Positions 22,541-31,924 are shown, counted from the stretch's first letter. The stretch: DNA of 38,033 nt from an uncultured Verrucomicrobiota bacterium (GCA_902612125.1 CACMBV010000022.1:1-38033); one strand, 5' to 3'. Numbers and translations are program-made. The notes: a model not told the origin generated them from the sequence alone.

Positions 22541-23592
22541 AGGGTCATTTGGTCCCAAATGCGAACGGCCTTTTTGCTCAGAACATTTCGGCATCTTTCC
22601 ACCTCGGCCATTCGTGATTTAAGGTTCTCATTGGCGATTGCCGAGACATCGTCCATGTTGTAGAGAAAGACATTATCTATGTTAGCAACTGCTTCATCGA
22701 TATTACGCGGAACCGAAGCATCAATCAAAAACAGAGGTTTGGCTGGTCTTCTTTTCATGGCTCGTTTGACCTCATTCTCTGAAATAAGCGACCGAGTGCT
22801 TGCGGTGGATGTCAGAATTACGTCAAAGTGATGAAGGGATTCATGATATTTGGAGAAAGACAGGGCAAAGCCTCCAAATTTCTCTGCTAATTCACTTGGC
22901 TTCCTGCGGCTAAGAGGACACCATTCAAAGGTCCTGCCCGTAACTGTTATGGCTTGGGAACCTCTGGATTTAAAAGCTTCGATTGCCGACTCCGCCACTT
23001 CTCCGGCGCCAACCACCAAAAGGCGCGAGTTGGAAACTTTCCCAAAAATTCTGCGGGCGAGTTCACAAAGCACATTTCCTAGGTTTACCTGACCCTTGGA
23101 AATGCCCGTATTGGTGCGGGCCCACTTTGCTGCCTGAAATCCTTTTTGGAAGAGTCGGTTGAGCATTTTTCCTGAGACATTTCGTTGGCAGGCATCTTCA
23201 TAGGCTTTTTTCACCTGACCCAAAATCTCGGTTTCTCCAACCATTTGAGAATCAATGCCTGCGGTCACTTCGAAAAGGTGCCGAACTACTTTTTCTCCTG
23301 AATGTTGATAGGAATGTTTACTAAGAAACACAGGGTCAATTTTTTGAAAGTTGCTTAAATATTCGTGCAAAAGATTGGTAGAAAATCCATTCTTGGATGC
23401 GCCGTAAATTTCCGTGCGGTTACAAGTGTTTAAAAGCAGGCACTCGTCTAGACCTGGAAGAGCGGAGAGTCCTCCATAAAACTCATCGATTTTGTTCTGG
23501 GGCAAACTAATTCTTTCCCTTACCGCAAGGTCAGCGATGTGATGAGAGCTCCCTAAAAGATGAAGTGATTTGGACTGTTCGCTACTGCTCAT
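22489..23592 (-). CDS. hemA: Glutamyl-tRNA reductase HemA
   Basis: The first committed enzyme of C5-pathway tetrapyrrole synthesis reduces glutamyl-tRNA to glutamate-1-semialdehyde. Of 367 residues, the N-terminal catalytic part shows LLGSSHHIADLAVRE and the active-site LLLNTCNRTEIYG with nucleophile Cys57. HLFEVTAGIDSQMVGETEIL follows, then the NADPH domain with LLVVGAGEVAE and the ILTSTAS strand, and the C-terminal dimerisation helix. The start is the ATG at 23592 (MSSSEQSKSLHLLG); the longer reading to 23649 lies inside the upstream ccsA gene. It overlaps the ccsA-like gene by 11 bases and should be translated with it. Confidence 0.93.
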   Translation of the reverse strand: MSSSEQSKSLHLLGSSHHIADLAVRERISLPQNKIDEFYGGLSALPGLDECLLLNTCNRTEIYGASKNGFSTNLLHEYLSNFQKIDPVFLSKHSYQHSGEKVVRHLFEVTAGIDSQMVGETEILGQVKKAYEDACQRNVSGKMLNRLFQKGFQAAKWARTNTGISKGQVNLGNVLCELARRIFGKVSNSRLLVVGAGEVAESAIEAFKSRGSQAITVTGRTFEWCPLSRRKPSELAEKFGGFALSFSKYHESLHHFDVILTSTASTRSLISENEVKRAMKRRPAKPLFLIDASVPRNIDEAVANIDNVFLYNMDDVSAIANENLKSRMAEVERCRNVLSKKAVRIWDQMTLHTLPSSSVNQSTASNS

Positions 23593-24451
23593 CGTGTGCT
23601 TTAAGGCTAGAGGTAGGAAGACTGGAATGCCGGTTTTTCGAATTGACAAACCCCATACTCATCATGGCTACAATAAAAAGGCTGATTGCTGTTTTGAAGA
23701 ATTTGGACCCAAACAATCGGTTGCTGTAACGAAGGAAAAACAAAATACAATATCCGGCCCATAGAAGCAGGGTGATAAATAGTTTAATGGTGGTGACAAA
23801 CTCCGGATGGTGTACCCAGTGCATTCCTCCCACAACTATAGACAGAGTCAAAAACAGGGTGCCGACAAGCAATAGCCTGAACGCGGAATGATCAAGATCG
23901 TTAATTGCGGGCAGAAATGTACCCCAGATACCAGATTTTTTCGAAAGCAATGATTTCCTTTGAATTAAATACATGCCACTCACAATTGCTAGAAGAGCAA
24001 AAATGCCGTAACTAAAGATTGCAATTGAAGCGTGCAACTCAATCCAGGGGTCGGAAAAAAGGCGTTGGTATGAATCCTCAGTCCAATATCGATGATCCCA
24101 TCTCACATTCGCGAGTGAAATAATACCAAAAAGCCCTGCCATGCCTGAGCATAAGGATCCCAGCAAATTAAGTTTCCAAAGGAGCCGGAGTATAAGAAAA
24201 GTGAGGATCAGTGACCAGGTAATGAACTGGATTCTTTCGAGGTTGTTACCCAGGGGACATCCGCTAATTTCCAGACCTCTTAGGTAGAGGCCACGAGTCT
24301 GGAAGAAGAATCCAAGGACAATCGCAAAAAGGGTGGCCTGTTTACAGAAATTATTTTTCGAGAAATAGGTGCTGGCAAATCCAAAGCTGACCGCAAAAAC
24401 ATATAGAATCGAGGCGGTCCATAATAAATCTCTTGCTTCGTTAAAATTCAT
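23582..24451 (-). CDS. CcsA/HemX-like cytochrome c assembly membrane protein
   Basis: This 289-residue integral membrane protein of the CcsA/CcmC/HemX cytochrome c assembly family has about eight hydrophobic segments. Conserved heme-handling features are visible: LHASIAIFSYGIFALLAIVSGMYLI, with the His at the start of a helix, and GGMHWVHHPEF near the C-terminal third. The usual family tryptophan-rich WWD motif is not evident, which fits HemX-like proteins better than CcmC/CcsA synthetases. HemX-type genes commonly lie next to hemA and affect GluTR level or heme delivery. It overlaps hemA by 11 bases, and hemH lies 41 bases upstream. Either heme export for c-type cytochromes or HemA regulation would suit. 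Confidence 0.78.
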   Translation of the reverse strand: MNFNEARDLLWTASILYVFAVSFGFASTYFSKNNFCKQATLFAIVLGFFFQTRGLYLRGLEISGCPLGNNLERIQFITWSLILTFLILRLLWKLNLLGSLCSGMAGLFGIISLANVRWDHRYWTEDSYQRLFSDPWIELHASIAIFSYGIFALLAIVSGMYLIQRKSLLSKKSGIWGTFLPAINDLDHSAFRLLLVGTLFLTLSIVVGGMHWVHHPEFVTTIKLFITLLLWAGYCILFFLRYSNRLFGSKFFKTAISLFIVAMMSMGFVNSKNRHSSLPTSSLKAHDEQ

Positions 24452-24492
24452 TTTGGGGATCTTTCAGAAAATAATCACCACAGAAAAGCCAA

Positions 24493-25602
24493 TTATTCCT
24501 GATAATGAACGGGAGTGGATGAAAAGAACTCTCTCATTGCGGCACAGTCTAGCCCCACGCAATTTTCGCAACACGGCCGAATGGAAGATTCATAGCTCAC
24601 GGCAATATGCTCCCGAACTAGCTTTGAGCATAGCTGAATAAATGCATCTTCAAGATTAAAACAATCTGCACGGCTGAATAATTTACCCGCGTCTTCCACG
24701 TATTCACGAAATTCGATATCGATTTCATCAAGGGTTTCAATGTGGTCAGTGGTGAAAGCAATGGGAACGATTAAAATGCCTTTTTCTTTGGTTCTTTCAA
24801 TTACTTCTGGGGTACTGGGGGTTAGCCATTTTGTGCGTTTTGGACCCACTTTACTTTGCCATCCAAGGGCATGATTGTGTTGCAAACCGAGTTCCTTAAG
24901 ACTTTTTTCAATGTTTTCAATCGAGCCTTTGATTTCGCGGTTGTAGCGGTCTCCTTTTTCAAGACAATATGCTTCAGGCAGGCTATGAGCGGAATAAAGG
25001 ATCAAAACATCCTCGTCCTGTAAGCTATGGGCACTGGTAAATTCGCGAAACTTTTTTTCAATAAGTTTGGCCCATAAATCGGTGTAATCCTCGCGGTCCC
25101 ACCAACGATCAATTACGGAGATCTTATTCTTTAATTCGGAGTGATTTTTGAGCCATCGGTACGCATCACAAAGACTCGATCCACTGGTCGAACAACTGTG
25201 CTGGGGGTAATGAGAGAAAAGGATTATCCTTTCTGCATCGCGAAATCTTTCCAACTCGTCTCCGGTCCTGGGAACGGCATAGCGGAATCCGGGCACGCAC
25301 GCATGAGGGGCCGTTTCCGGGCTAATATTATCGAGCGAAGCTGCAATGTGTTCCCCTTGTTGTTCCATTATTTTTCGGGTTGGGGAATATTGCCCGAGCT
25401 CTTCATATCGTTGCTGGATAAAAGGAGTTCTTCTCCAGGCGATGAAATTACCCAGAATTTTTTGAACAGGAAGTCTCAGTAACTCACGATCCTGAAAAAG
25501 TTCTTTGAGATAAGGATGAACCTCGTCTGCAGACTCGGGTCCACCCATGTTCAAAAGCAAGATTGCGGTTTTGGTGGGTTTCTTTGTGGTATCAGAAATC
25601 AT
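24493..25602 (-). CDS. hemH: Ferrochelatase with predicted [2Fe-2S] cluster
   Basis: This enzyme inserts Fe2+ into the porphyrin ring. The 369-residue sequence has LLLNMGGPESADEV at the start, YSPTRK, the FSHYPQHSCSTSGSS element, the catalytic His206 in YSAHSLPE and AFTTDHIETLDEID with the acidic metal-path residues. The C-terminus carries Cys345, Cys348 and Cys353 in a CxxCx4C pattern, and Cys137 lies in the YPQxSCSTxGSS element. The same four positions bind the [2Fe-2S] cluster in human ferrochelatase, so a cluster is expected. It is longer than cluster-free bacterial enzymes (about 310-320). It lies 80 bases downstream of the oxidase gene. Confidence 0.92.
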   Translation of the reverse strand: MISDTTKKPTKTAILLLNMGGPESADEVHPYLKELFQDRELLRLPVQKILGNFIAWRRTPFIQQRYEELGQYSPTRKIMEQQGEHIAASLDNISPETAPHACVPGFRYAVPRTGDELERFRDAERIILFSHYPQHSCSTSGSSLCDAYRWLKNHSELKNKISVIDRWWDREDYTDLWAKLIEKKFREFTSAHSLQDEDVLILYSAHSLPEAYCLEKGDRYNREIKGSIENIEKSLKELGLQHNHALGWQSKVGPKRTKWLTPSTPEVIERTKEKGILIVPIAFTTDHIETLDEIDIEFREYVEDAGKLFSRADCFNLEDAFIQLCSKLVREHIAVSYESSIRPCCENCVGLDCAAMREFFSSTPVHYQE

Positions 25603-25682
25603 GGTTAGTTGTGCAGGGCGAAAAAAATCGTTGTTAATTATTTTAATGTCCGATTAAATTTAGTCAAAAAGAGATAAAGTAA

Positions 25683-27023
25683 TTACAGGACCATGCAATT
25701 GGGGAGGGGAGCTCCATTTATATGAGCACCTAAAATCTGCAGACCCTTATTTTCAAGTGTTAAGGTTGACGCAGCTTTTTTCCTGTCTTCCAGTGTATGA
25801 TCAGGGATAGGGATCGATTTTGGCCATAATTTAAGATGTTCAAATATGGGCTTCCCCTCTATTCCCAATAGATCCTGGTTTTCCCGGAATGCATGCCCCA
25901 GAATTTCATTTTGGGGAAGATCACATAATTCAGGATTTCTTTCCCCTCCGATAAAGGTTGTTAGGAGGACAGAGTTTTCCGGAGCTCGGTTTTGGAACAA
26001 AGTGCTGGAAAAAAGAGTACCAAGAATTTTCCTCCTTTCTTTTTCAGGCACAAGGAATCCAAATCCGTCAAGGGGGTGCTTGATTTGTCTCTGCTGATAA
26101 CCCTGAAAAGCAAGGGCGAGGGGAGGGTGGTAAGCTCGGGTTAGGGTTTCCAGAAGATGAGAACTATTTATGCCTACCCACTCAATCTTATCCAGTGCAT
26201 GGCTTGGAAGGGTGCAGATAACTTGGTCAAAAACTTCTTTCTGTATCTTGCCGTCATGTGTTTCTCCCTGGACGCACCATTGAACATCATCTTTAAATTC
26301 GATCTTTTTTATTTCACATCCAAGAACTGGTGGGTTGTGCATTCTTGCTGCCAACCTATTGGGTAATTCTTGCATTCCCTCCCGAAAGGAGATGAGCCGA
26401 GATTTAGAAATTTTCTCTGATGGTTGAGCCCCTCCTCGAATCATTCCCCAAAAAATCGATCCGAATGTGAGCTCAGTGTCGTGCAAAGATGGAAAGGCAT
26501 ATTTAAGAATTAAGCTTTCAGGACGGGCAGCATAAACGCCTCCAATAAAAGGATTAACCCCATAATCAAGTACCTCTCTGCCCAACCTTCTCTCTACGAA
26601 TTCAGCCATCGATTCATCTGAACCGTTGTCTTTTTTACGACCGATAAAGGGTTCCAAGCACAGCCTGATTTTGCCAACTGGGCTGAGAAAAGAGGAACAA
26701 AGAAAAGAAAGTGGTCCTTGAGGGAGAGAGATTATTCGATTTTTTCTAATTATGAACCTCTTTGAAGATTCCTGATTTGCATCCATGGCATGCTCAAGGA
26801 TTTCATATTGCTTTAGGAAATCTACTGTCTTTTTGGTACGGATACTCAAAGTATTCGCACCGTAATCCATAAGAAAACCTTCGGATTTTATGGATTGAAG
26901 TACGCCACCCACCCTCAAGTCCTTTTCAAAGATTGTGACTTGATTTCCTTTATTTTCATGAGATAAACCAAGCGAAATGCCAGAGAGACCGGCTCCCAGT
27001 ATGCATACTTTTTTTGTATTCAT
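25683..27023 (-). CDS. hemY: FAD-dependent protoporphyrinogen/coproporphyrinogen oxidase (HemY/PPOX type)
   Basis: The 446-residue flavoenzyme begins with the dinucleotide-binding motif VCILGAGLSGISLGL (Gly10, Gly12, Gly15), then the FEKDLRVGGVLQSI element. Next is DYGANTLSI, corresponding to the G-x-N/H loop of monoamine-oxidase-fold porphyrinogen oxidases. The middle has EFVERRLGREVLDYGVNPFIGGVYAARPESL, highly typical of PPOX, and the C-terminus ends ILGAHINGAPLPNCM, the FAD-binding tail. It oxidises protoporphyrinogen IX (or coproporphyrinogen III) before ferrochelatase, which is the next gene. It is the first gene of the minus-strand heme run and faces the small gene at 27083 across a 59-base spacer. 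Confidence 0.9.
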   Translation of the reverse strand: MNTKKVCILGAGLSGISLGLSHENKGNQVTIFEKDLRVGGVLQSIKSEGFLMDYGANTLSIRTKKTVDFLKQYEILEHAMDANQESSKRFIIRKNRIISLPQGPLSFLCSSFLSPVGKIRLCLEPFIGRKKDNGSDESMAEFVERRLGREVLDYGVNPFIGGVYAARPESLILKYAFPSLHDTELTFGSIFWGMIRGGAQPSEKISKSRLISFREGMQELPNRLAARMHNPPVLGCEIKKIEFKDDVQWCVQGETHDGKIQKEVFDQVICTLPSHALDKIEWVGINSSHLLETLTRAYHPPLALAFQGYQQRQIKHPLDGFGFLVPEKERRKILGTLFSSTLFQNRAPENSVLLTTFIGGERNPELCDLPQNEILGHAFRENQDLLGIEGKPIFEHLKLWPKSIPIPDHTLEDRKKAASTLTLENKGLQILGAHINGAPLPNCMVL

Positions 27024-27082
27024 AGAACCACGGATTAATCTTTAGGCTTGTGCAAATGGTGGACTTCAGTTGAAAGGATCAT

Positions 27083-27304
27083 ATGATTAATATAATCAAA
27101 AAATCTTTGCTTACGATTGTTTCTTCGGAACGAAGTGGTCAAGGAGATTTGATTTCAGCCCTTAAGCAGTTGGATAACATCCTTGAAGAGCATGAGGCTG
27201 AAATGGATGCAAGACTTCGTCACTTTTTGCAAAATAGAAGTTATGAAAAAGCCTTACTCTGGATTGAGGGGGAAACCCCGGAAAAGGGGATTTGTCAAAA
27301 GTGA
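27083..27304 (+). CDS. Unknown small helical protein
   Basis: The 73-residue product is predicted to be mostly alpha-helical and charged: ISALKQLDNILEEHEAEMD, then RLRHFLQNRSYEKALLWIEG. I do not recognise the family. It is likely real, because AAAGGA lies 5 bases before the ATG and its TGA overlaps the GTG start of the SUI1-domain gene as GTGA. Translational coupling with a translation-associated factor might suggest a partner role, but no function can be given. Confidence 0.65.
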   Translation: MINIIKKSLLTIVSSERSGQGDLISALKQLDNILEEHEAEMDARLRHFLQNRSYEKALLWIEGETPEKGICQK

Positions 27305-27708
27305 GCAGAAAAAAAGAAAGGCTGTCCACAAATTCAATGGAAGAATTTGGTTCCAATCCATTTGAAGGATTAGAATCAAAGGGTCTCACTTCACTGCGTC
27401 CCGTTCGAGCGAAGGAAATCCCGCAGGTGATTACGTTTGCATCTGCTGAAAAGGTAGGAAGGGGTGAGCGTTTAGAAGTAAGACGCGAAAAAAGCGGACG
27501 GGGGGGTAAAATTGTGACCACCGTTGGAGGTTTCCCGTCGAGAATATCGCAAGATGACTTCAAACGAATGTTAAGAGAACTGAAAACTAGGTTAGGTACC
27601 GGTGGAGGATGGCATAATGACCAAATGGAGATTCAGGGTGATCAGCGGGAGTCAATCTGCCAGTGGTTGACTGCCCTGGGTTTTAAACCTGTATTAGCGG
27701 GCGGTTAA
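27301..27708 (+). CDS. yciH: SUI1/YciH-type translation initiation factor homologue
   Basis: The 135-residue protein has a C-terminal SUI1 (eIF1-like) domain at about residues 55-132. It includes LEVRREKSGRGGKIVTTVGG, LRELKTRLGTGGGWHNDQM and EIQGDQRESICQWLTALGF. The GRGGK and GTGGG loops are the conserved RNA-contact parts of the fold. Bacterial members such as YciH can affect initiation fidelity and stress translation. GTG at 27301 is taken as the start because it forms a 4-base overlap with the previous gene; an ATG at 27337 is also possible. A G7 run encoding Gly-Arg-Gly-Gly is in frame, unlike the G9 runs in lpxB and tatA. It ends 6 bases from the convergent tatA-like gene. Confidence 0.85.
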   Translation: MSRKKERLSTNSMEEFGSNPFEGLESKGLTSLRPVRAKEIPQVITFASAEKVGRGERLEVRREKSGRGGKIVTTVGGFPSRISQDDFKRMLRELKTRLGTGGGWHNDQMEIQGDQRESICQWLTALGFKPVLAGG

Positions 27709-27714
27709 TAGGAT

Positions 27715-28006
27715 TCAAGAGGCTGCCTGCTTTTCCTCCTCGGAAGTAATATTATCAGATTTCTTCGTAGTTGAGGCTTTTTGATCGAAATCGTGATCTT
27801 CCAAAGGTTCCTGATTCATCACATCCTGAATGTCCTGTTCCCATTCGTTCTTGGCTTTTCTGAATTCATTTACTCCTTTGCCTAGAGAACGAAAGAGTTC
27901 AGGTACCTTCTTGGCACCAAAAAGAAGGAGAACAATAAGGAAGATGAGAATAATTTCACCCCCCCCCGAAGTTTCCGATGAATGCCAATGTAATTGGTGT
28001 GTTCAT
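27715..28006 (-). CDS. tatA: TatA-like twin-arginine translocase subunit, frameshifted at a G9 tract
   Basis: With one base removed from the run of nine C on the plus strand (27959-27967), the minus strand encodes 96 residues. They are an N-terminal MNTPITLAFIGNFGGGE, a short membrane helix IILIFLIVLLLFG, the FG-A-KK-P hinge AKKVPELFRSLGKGVNEFRK, an amphipathic helix and an acidic/polar tail. This is the canonical TatA/B layout, and the size suits TatA. As given, the frame runs ATG, twelve codons, GGG GGG GGG and then TGA. The start ATG is 28006-28004. A functional Tat system is implied by the twin-arginine signal on the 12119-12991 product. It lies 79 bases downstream of rpoD on the same strand and may read through from it. 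Confidence 0.85.
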
Positions 28007-28085
28007 TATCATATTAAAATACTACTTCAGTGACTATTTCTAAGCAACTTTTTTGTCAAACTCTTCAAAAATTAACTTTCATAGC

Positions 28086-30041
28086 CTAGAGACCTAACTG
28101 ACGAAGAGCTTCTGGTTTTGGTTTATTAACAGAGCTTTGATCCGCTTCAAAGAACCCGTGTAATTGTCTAATTCGCGTTGGGTGACGCATCTTACGCAGG
28201 GCCTTAGCTTCAATCTGGCGGATGCGCTCACGTGTTACTTTAAATTGACGACCCACTTCTTCAAGCGTTCGACTGTATCCATCTTTTAGTCCAAAGCGTA
28301 AGGACAAGACATTTCTTTCCCTCTCAGTAAGGGAGTCAAGAACATCGATAATTTTTTCCCTTAACAGGGAATAGGCGGTCATATCATAGGGATTTTCCGC
28401 TCCTTTATCTTCAATGAAATCCCCAAAATTGGTATCATCACTGTCACCCACAGGACTTTGCAATGAGATAGGTTGTTGGGCCATTTTCATGATGCTTTGA
28501 ACCTTATCCAAAGGCAGTCCCATTTCTTTTGCCACTTCATCAGGAGTAGGTTCATGTCCAAGTTCCTGTAGAAGTTGTTTTTGTACCTGCATCACCTTGT
28601 TCAAGGTTTCAATCATATGAACAGGAATACGTATTGTACGAGCTTGATCGGCAATAGAGCGTGTAATCGCCTGCCTTATCCACCAAGTTGCGTATGTTGA
28701 AAATTTGTAACCTCTGCGGTACTCAAATTTTTCGACTGCTTTCATCAGCCCCATGTTGCCTTCCTGGATGAGGTCAAGGAAGGAAAGACCTCGGTTGGTA
28801 TATTTCTTGGCGATTGAAATGACAAGACGTAGGTTTGCTTCAACCATCTCGGTTTTTGCCTTGTGGGCAAGGCGCATATCAAGTCTTAATTCTTTGATTA
28901 AAGCAACCAGTTCTTCCGGTTCCATACGAAACTTTGAACGGGCTTCTTTAAGATCACTTGTAATCTGTTCAAGTTTAACCCCCTTTCTTTTAATCTTGGC
29001 CATGTCCTTTTTCGAAAGCTCCAGGTTGTGAAGATTCCGAGCAATTGCTTTCAAATCGGGGTTAACCTGCTGAAGGAAGTCCTCGAATATCTTGAGCTTC
29101 AGGCAACATTTTTTAAAGATAGGAGCCAGTTCACCTTCATGGTTTTTAAAACGGGTAAGGGATCTTTTGCGTTGAGTTTCATTTTTCGCAGTCTCAAAGC
29201 TTAGCCATGCTTTTTTTATTTTGGAATCCAACTCTTCCAAGGCGATTACCTGTTTATTCAGGGACCGAAAATAAGCCTCCCGGCTGTCGATTTTCTTGTC
29301 TAAAACAACCCGGTCAAAACGCTCTTCCCGTTCGAGTAGCTTTTTGCAAATCTCGAGTTGAAAATCGTTGGTTAATGAGACCGAATAGATAATTTTAAGA
29401 GCAGCCGTTTCGGCACTTTCAATCCTTTTAGAAATATCAACTTCCTCCTCCCGCGACAAGAGAGGTACTTTTCCCATTTGTTTTAGGTACATTCGAACAG
29501 GATCATCCAGCATGTCGCTTTGATTAGTCCTTGCCGTCTCTTCCTCTGTTTCCTCTTTTTTCTTTTTGAATTTTTCGACATCTTTGGAATCCATTAGTTT
29601 GATTTCCAGGTTGTTGAAAATGGAAATAACATTTTGGAGTTCTTCTGGTTGATCCGTGATTTTGGGGAGTGCTTTGTCCACATCCCTGTAAGTAAGAAAA
29701 CCTTGTTCACGTGAAAGATGGATCAACTCACGGACCTTTTCGGTAACCTCGTCATCAAGTGCATGCGGTTCTACATCTTTTTTGATTTTGCTTGCAGCAA
29801 TTTTGGAAGAAGAAACTTTGGGAGTGCTTTTCTTGGTTACAGTAGTTTTGCTGGACTTGCTGGCAGTTGTTTTGGAAGTTACATTTTTTCTTTTGGAGGT
29901 TGTAACCTTTGTCTTGGTTGGGAGGGTTTTCTTGGTTGCAGTTTTTGGTTTGGAGGCAACTTTTTTGCTTGATGTGCTATTGGGTTTTACAGTCTTACTT
30001 TTGGTCGCAGGGGTGGTTGGTTTTCTCTTTGTTGTAGGCAT
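28086..30041 (-). CDS. rpoD: Primary RNA polymerase sigma factor RpoD (sigma-70) with basic N-terminal tail
   Basis: This 651-residue group 1 sigma factor contains region 1.1 at about 97-155, region 1.2 at 176-208 ([21 protein letters not shown]) and a long non-conserved region. Region 2 is at 400-475 ([53 protein letters not shown]), region 3 at about 476-555 and region 4 at 568-632 ([37 protein letters not shown]). Residues 1-90 are unusual: about 25 Lys, 21 Thr and 16 Ser with a single acidic residue at position 89, like a histone H1-type tail. It follows dnaG by one base, the classical macromolecular-synthesis pairing. Confidence 0.95.
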   Translation of the reverse strand: MPTTKRKPTTPATKSKTVKPNSTSSKKVASKPKTATKKTLPTKTKVTTSKRKNVTSKTTASKSSKTTVTKKSTPKVSSSKIAASKIKKDVEPHALDDEVTEKVRELIHLSREQGFLTYRDVDKALPKITDQPEELQNVISIFNNLEIKLMDSKDVEKFKKKKEETEEETARTNQSDMLDDPVRMYLKQMGKVPLLSREEEVDISKRIESAETAALKIIYSVSLTNDFQLEICKKLLEREERFDRVVLDKKIDSREAYFRSLNKQVIALEELDSKIKKAWLSFETAKNETQRKRSLTRFKNHEGELAPIFKKCCLKLKIFEDFLQQVNPDLKAIARNLHNLELSKKDMAKIKRKGVKLEQITSDLKEARSKFRMEPEELVALIKELRLDMRLAHKAKTEMVEANLRLVISIAKKYTNRGLSFLDLIQEGNMGLMKAVEKFEYRRGYKFSTYATWWIRQAITRSIADQARTIRIPVHMIETLNKVMQVQKQLLQELGHEPTPDEVAKEMGLPLDKVQSIMKMAQQPISLQSPVGDSDDTNFGDFIEDKGAENPYDMTAYSLLREKIIDVLDSLTERERNVLSLRFGLKDGYSRTLEEVGRQFKVTRERIRQIEAKALRKMRHPTRIRQLHGFFEADQSSVNKPKPEALRQLGL

Positions 30042-30042
30042 A

Positions 30043-31908
30043 TTAAGGAATTGGCTCTAACTCGTTTTCAAAAATTTGTGGAGGGGACTTACGGGATATT
30101 CGGATTTCTTTTAATTGATTACGTAATTCAGTGTTGGAAAGGGTTGTGGAAGAGTTGACTTGTAGATTGCTCAGAAGATCCTTTTCTGCAGAACGCGAGT
30201 GCCTGATGAACATAGCAGATATGCAATGATTGGCGAGATCCAGTATATTTTGGTCCGGGTCTGCATCATGCTCTTGAAAGAGGATATTTTGAAAAAGGAA
30301 TCGCTCATCGTCCTCTTCTAGAAGATTTTCCATTTCGGCAGTAGAGAGGAGACCATCCGCGGAAATTTCTGCGATGACTTTGGCGAGAATCCGACCAGCA
30401 GTGACCTTTGTGTCAAGCCACGAAGGATTAATGATTTGTGCAAGGGATCTTCCAAGGCGAACATCATGCAAAAGACAGTAAAGTAAATCATCTTCTGCAG
30501 TTGTCAATCGTTCAGTGTAAGGTTCTTCTTCCATTGGGGGATGAGTTGGGCTCATCTTTTGCTGATAGGCGGGCCTGCGGTTTTTTTTGTATTTATTAAA
30601 GTCTGCTTTAACCGATGCTGGCGGGACATCGATCGCAGTGGATATCTCATTCAGGTAAGAATCACAAAGGACCATCGATTCCATCTCTGTGAGAAAAGGA
30701 AAAAAGAACTCTCCCACTCGGGTTTTTTCATTAGGAGTAGGGTGGTTACTTAAAATTTTGGAACAAACATACTTCACCATCGGTTTGCCTTCTTCAATGA
30801 TTTTAGCGAGACCTTCTCTCCCTTGATTAATCAATATCTGGTCTGGATCAGAACCAATAGGAAGAGTGGCAAAGCGAGCATCAAGACCTGTTTTTAAAAA
30901 AATAGGCACATAGGAAAGAGCTGCTTTTTGGCCAGCGTCATCGCCGTCAAGTAAGCAGACAATCCTACGGGGATTCGATTTCCTCATCAGTTCTGCCTGG
31001 GTGTCTTTAAATGCAGTACCCTGCGGAGCAACTGTGGTGTGAAATCCCTCGCTGTGACAACGAATCGCATCGAGCTGACCTTCAACTAAGAGGAAATCTT
31101 TTTGCTCATTAATGGCTTTGTTGGCCAAATCTAGATTGAATAATAATTGTCCCTTAAAAAAAATGGGAGTCTCCGGAGAATTTATATACTTAGGAGCTTT
31201 TTTCTGACCCCATTCAGGAGTAATCGATAATTTCCTGCCAGTGAAACCACAAATTCGACCCAATTTTTCCCGAATTGGAATCATAAGCCTACCGCAAAAA
31301 ATAGAAACCCAGTCATTTTGTTTTTTTCTTTCGTAAAATAAGCCTGATTTTGCGAGTAAGTAATCAGGAATTGATTTTTTGCGGAGAAATTGTCCAAGGG
31401 CAAATCGGTCGACAGGGGAATATCCAACCCCAAAGTTACTAGCGGTTTCAAAACTGAATTTTCTCTCTTCAATCCAATAGTGACGACCAGTCTTACTTTC
31501 TTCATCGTCCGCAGTGAACTGCTCATGAAACCAATCTTTGACCATTTCCTGAAGTGCATATAACTCTCTTCTTATTGATTGCCCGTGGGATTGAGTTGAG
31601 GTTGCACCCTCCATAAAGCGGAGAGGAATATTGAATTCACGCGATAAATATTCAATGGCTTCGTAAAAATCGAGATTTTCGATTTTTTGAATGAAAGTTA
31701 TCCCGTCTCCTTTTTCGCCTGAACTGAAACAGTTAAAAAAACCTTTCTGGGGATGAACATAAAAAGAGGGTGTTTTTTCTTTGTTGAAAGGGCTTAATCC
31801 CACCCAACTGGAACCGCTTTTTTTGAGCTCTACATAGCGGCTTACCAGGTCAAATAAATCTATTCGGTCTTTTAATTCACCGACAAAATCATTTGCAAGT
31901 CTGGGCAT
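30043..31908 (-). CDS. dnaG: DNA primase DnaG with degenerate zinc-binding motif
   Basis: DnaG makes RNA primers at the replication fork. The 621-residue sequence has the N-terminal primase fold ([48 protein letters not shown]), the central RNA-polymerase domain and TOPRIM motifs [12 protein letters not shown] (Glu276) and [13 protein letters not shown] (Asp321, Asp323). The usual zinc ligands are Cys-x2-His and Cys-x2-Cys (E. coli Cys40, His43, Cys61, Cys64). Here the positions read Ser39, Asn42, Cys60, Ser63, so only one ligand remains while the surrounding fold residues are kept. The C-terminal helicase-binding part is present but divergent. The start is ATG at 31908, and the gene is 1 base before rpoD. 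Confidence 0.93.
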   Translation of the reverse strand: MPRLANDFVGELKDRIDLFDLVSRYVELKKSGSSWVGLSPFNKEKTPSFYVHPQKGFFNCFSSGEKGDGITFIQKIENLDFYEAIEYLSREFNIPLRFMEGATSTQSHGQSIRRELYALQEMVKDWFHEQFTADDEESKTGRHYWIEERKFSFETASNFGVGYSPVDRFALGQFLRKKSIPDYLLAKSGLFYERKKQNDWVSIFCGRLMIPIREKLGRICGFTGRKLSITPEWGQKKAPKYINSPETPIFFKGQLLFNLDLANKAINEQKDFLLVEGQLDAIRCHSEGFHTTVAPQGTAFKDTQAELMRKSNPRRIVCLLDGDDAGQKAALSYVPIFLKTGLDARFATLPIGSDPDQILINQGREGLAKIIEEGKPMVKYVCSKILSNHPTPNEKTRVGEFFFPFLTEMESMVLCDSYLNEISTAIDVPPASVKADFNKYKKNRRPAYQQKMSPTHPPMEEEPYTERLTTAEDDLLYCLLHDVRLGRSLAQIINPSWLDTKVTAGRILAKVIAEISADGLLSTAEMENLLEEDDERFLFQNILFQEHDADPDQNILDLANHCISAMFIRHSRSAEKDLLSNLQVNSSTTLSNTELRNQLKEIRISRKSPPQIFENELEPIP

Positions 31909-31924
31909 TCTTATATCAGGAAGT

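Noticed and set aside
28054-28059. Perfect TTGACA (minus strand) upstream of tatA as a promoter
   Set aside because: No acceptable -10 element is found at 15-18 bases spacing, so I do not list it.
29718-30060. Plus-strand open frames rich in Phe, Gly, Leu and Val opposite the rpoD start
   Set aside because: They are antisense images of the Lys/Thr/Ser-rich RpoD tail and have no ribosome binding site.
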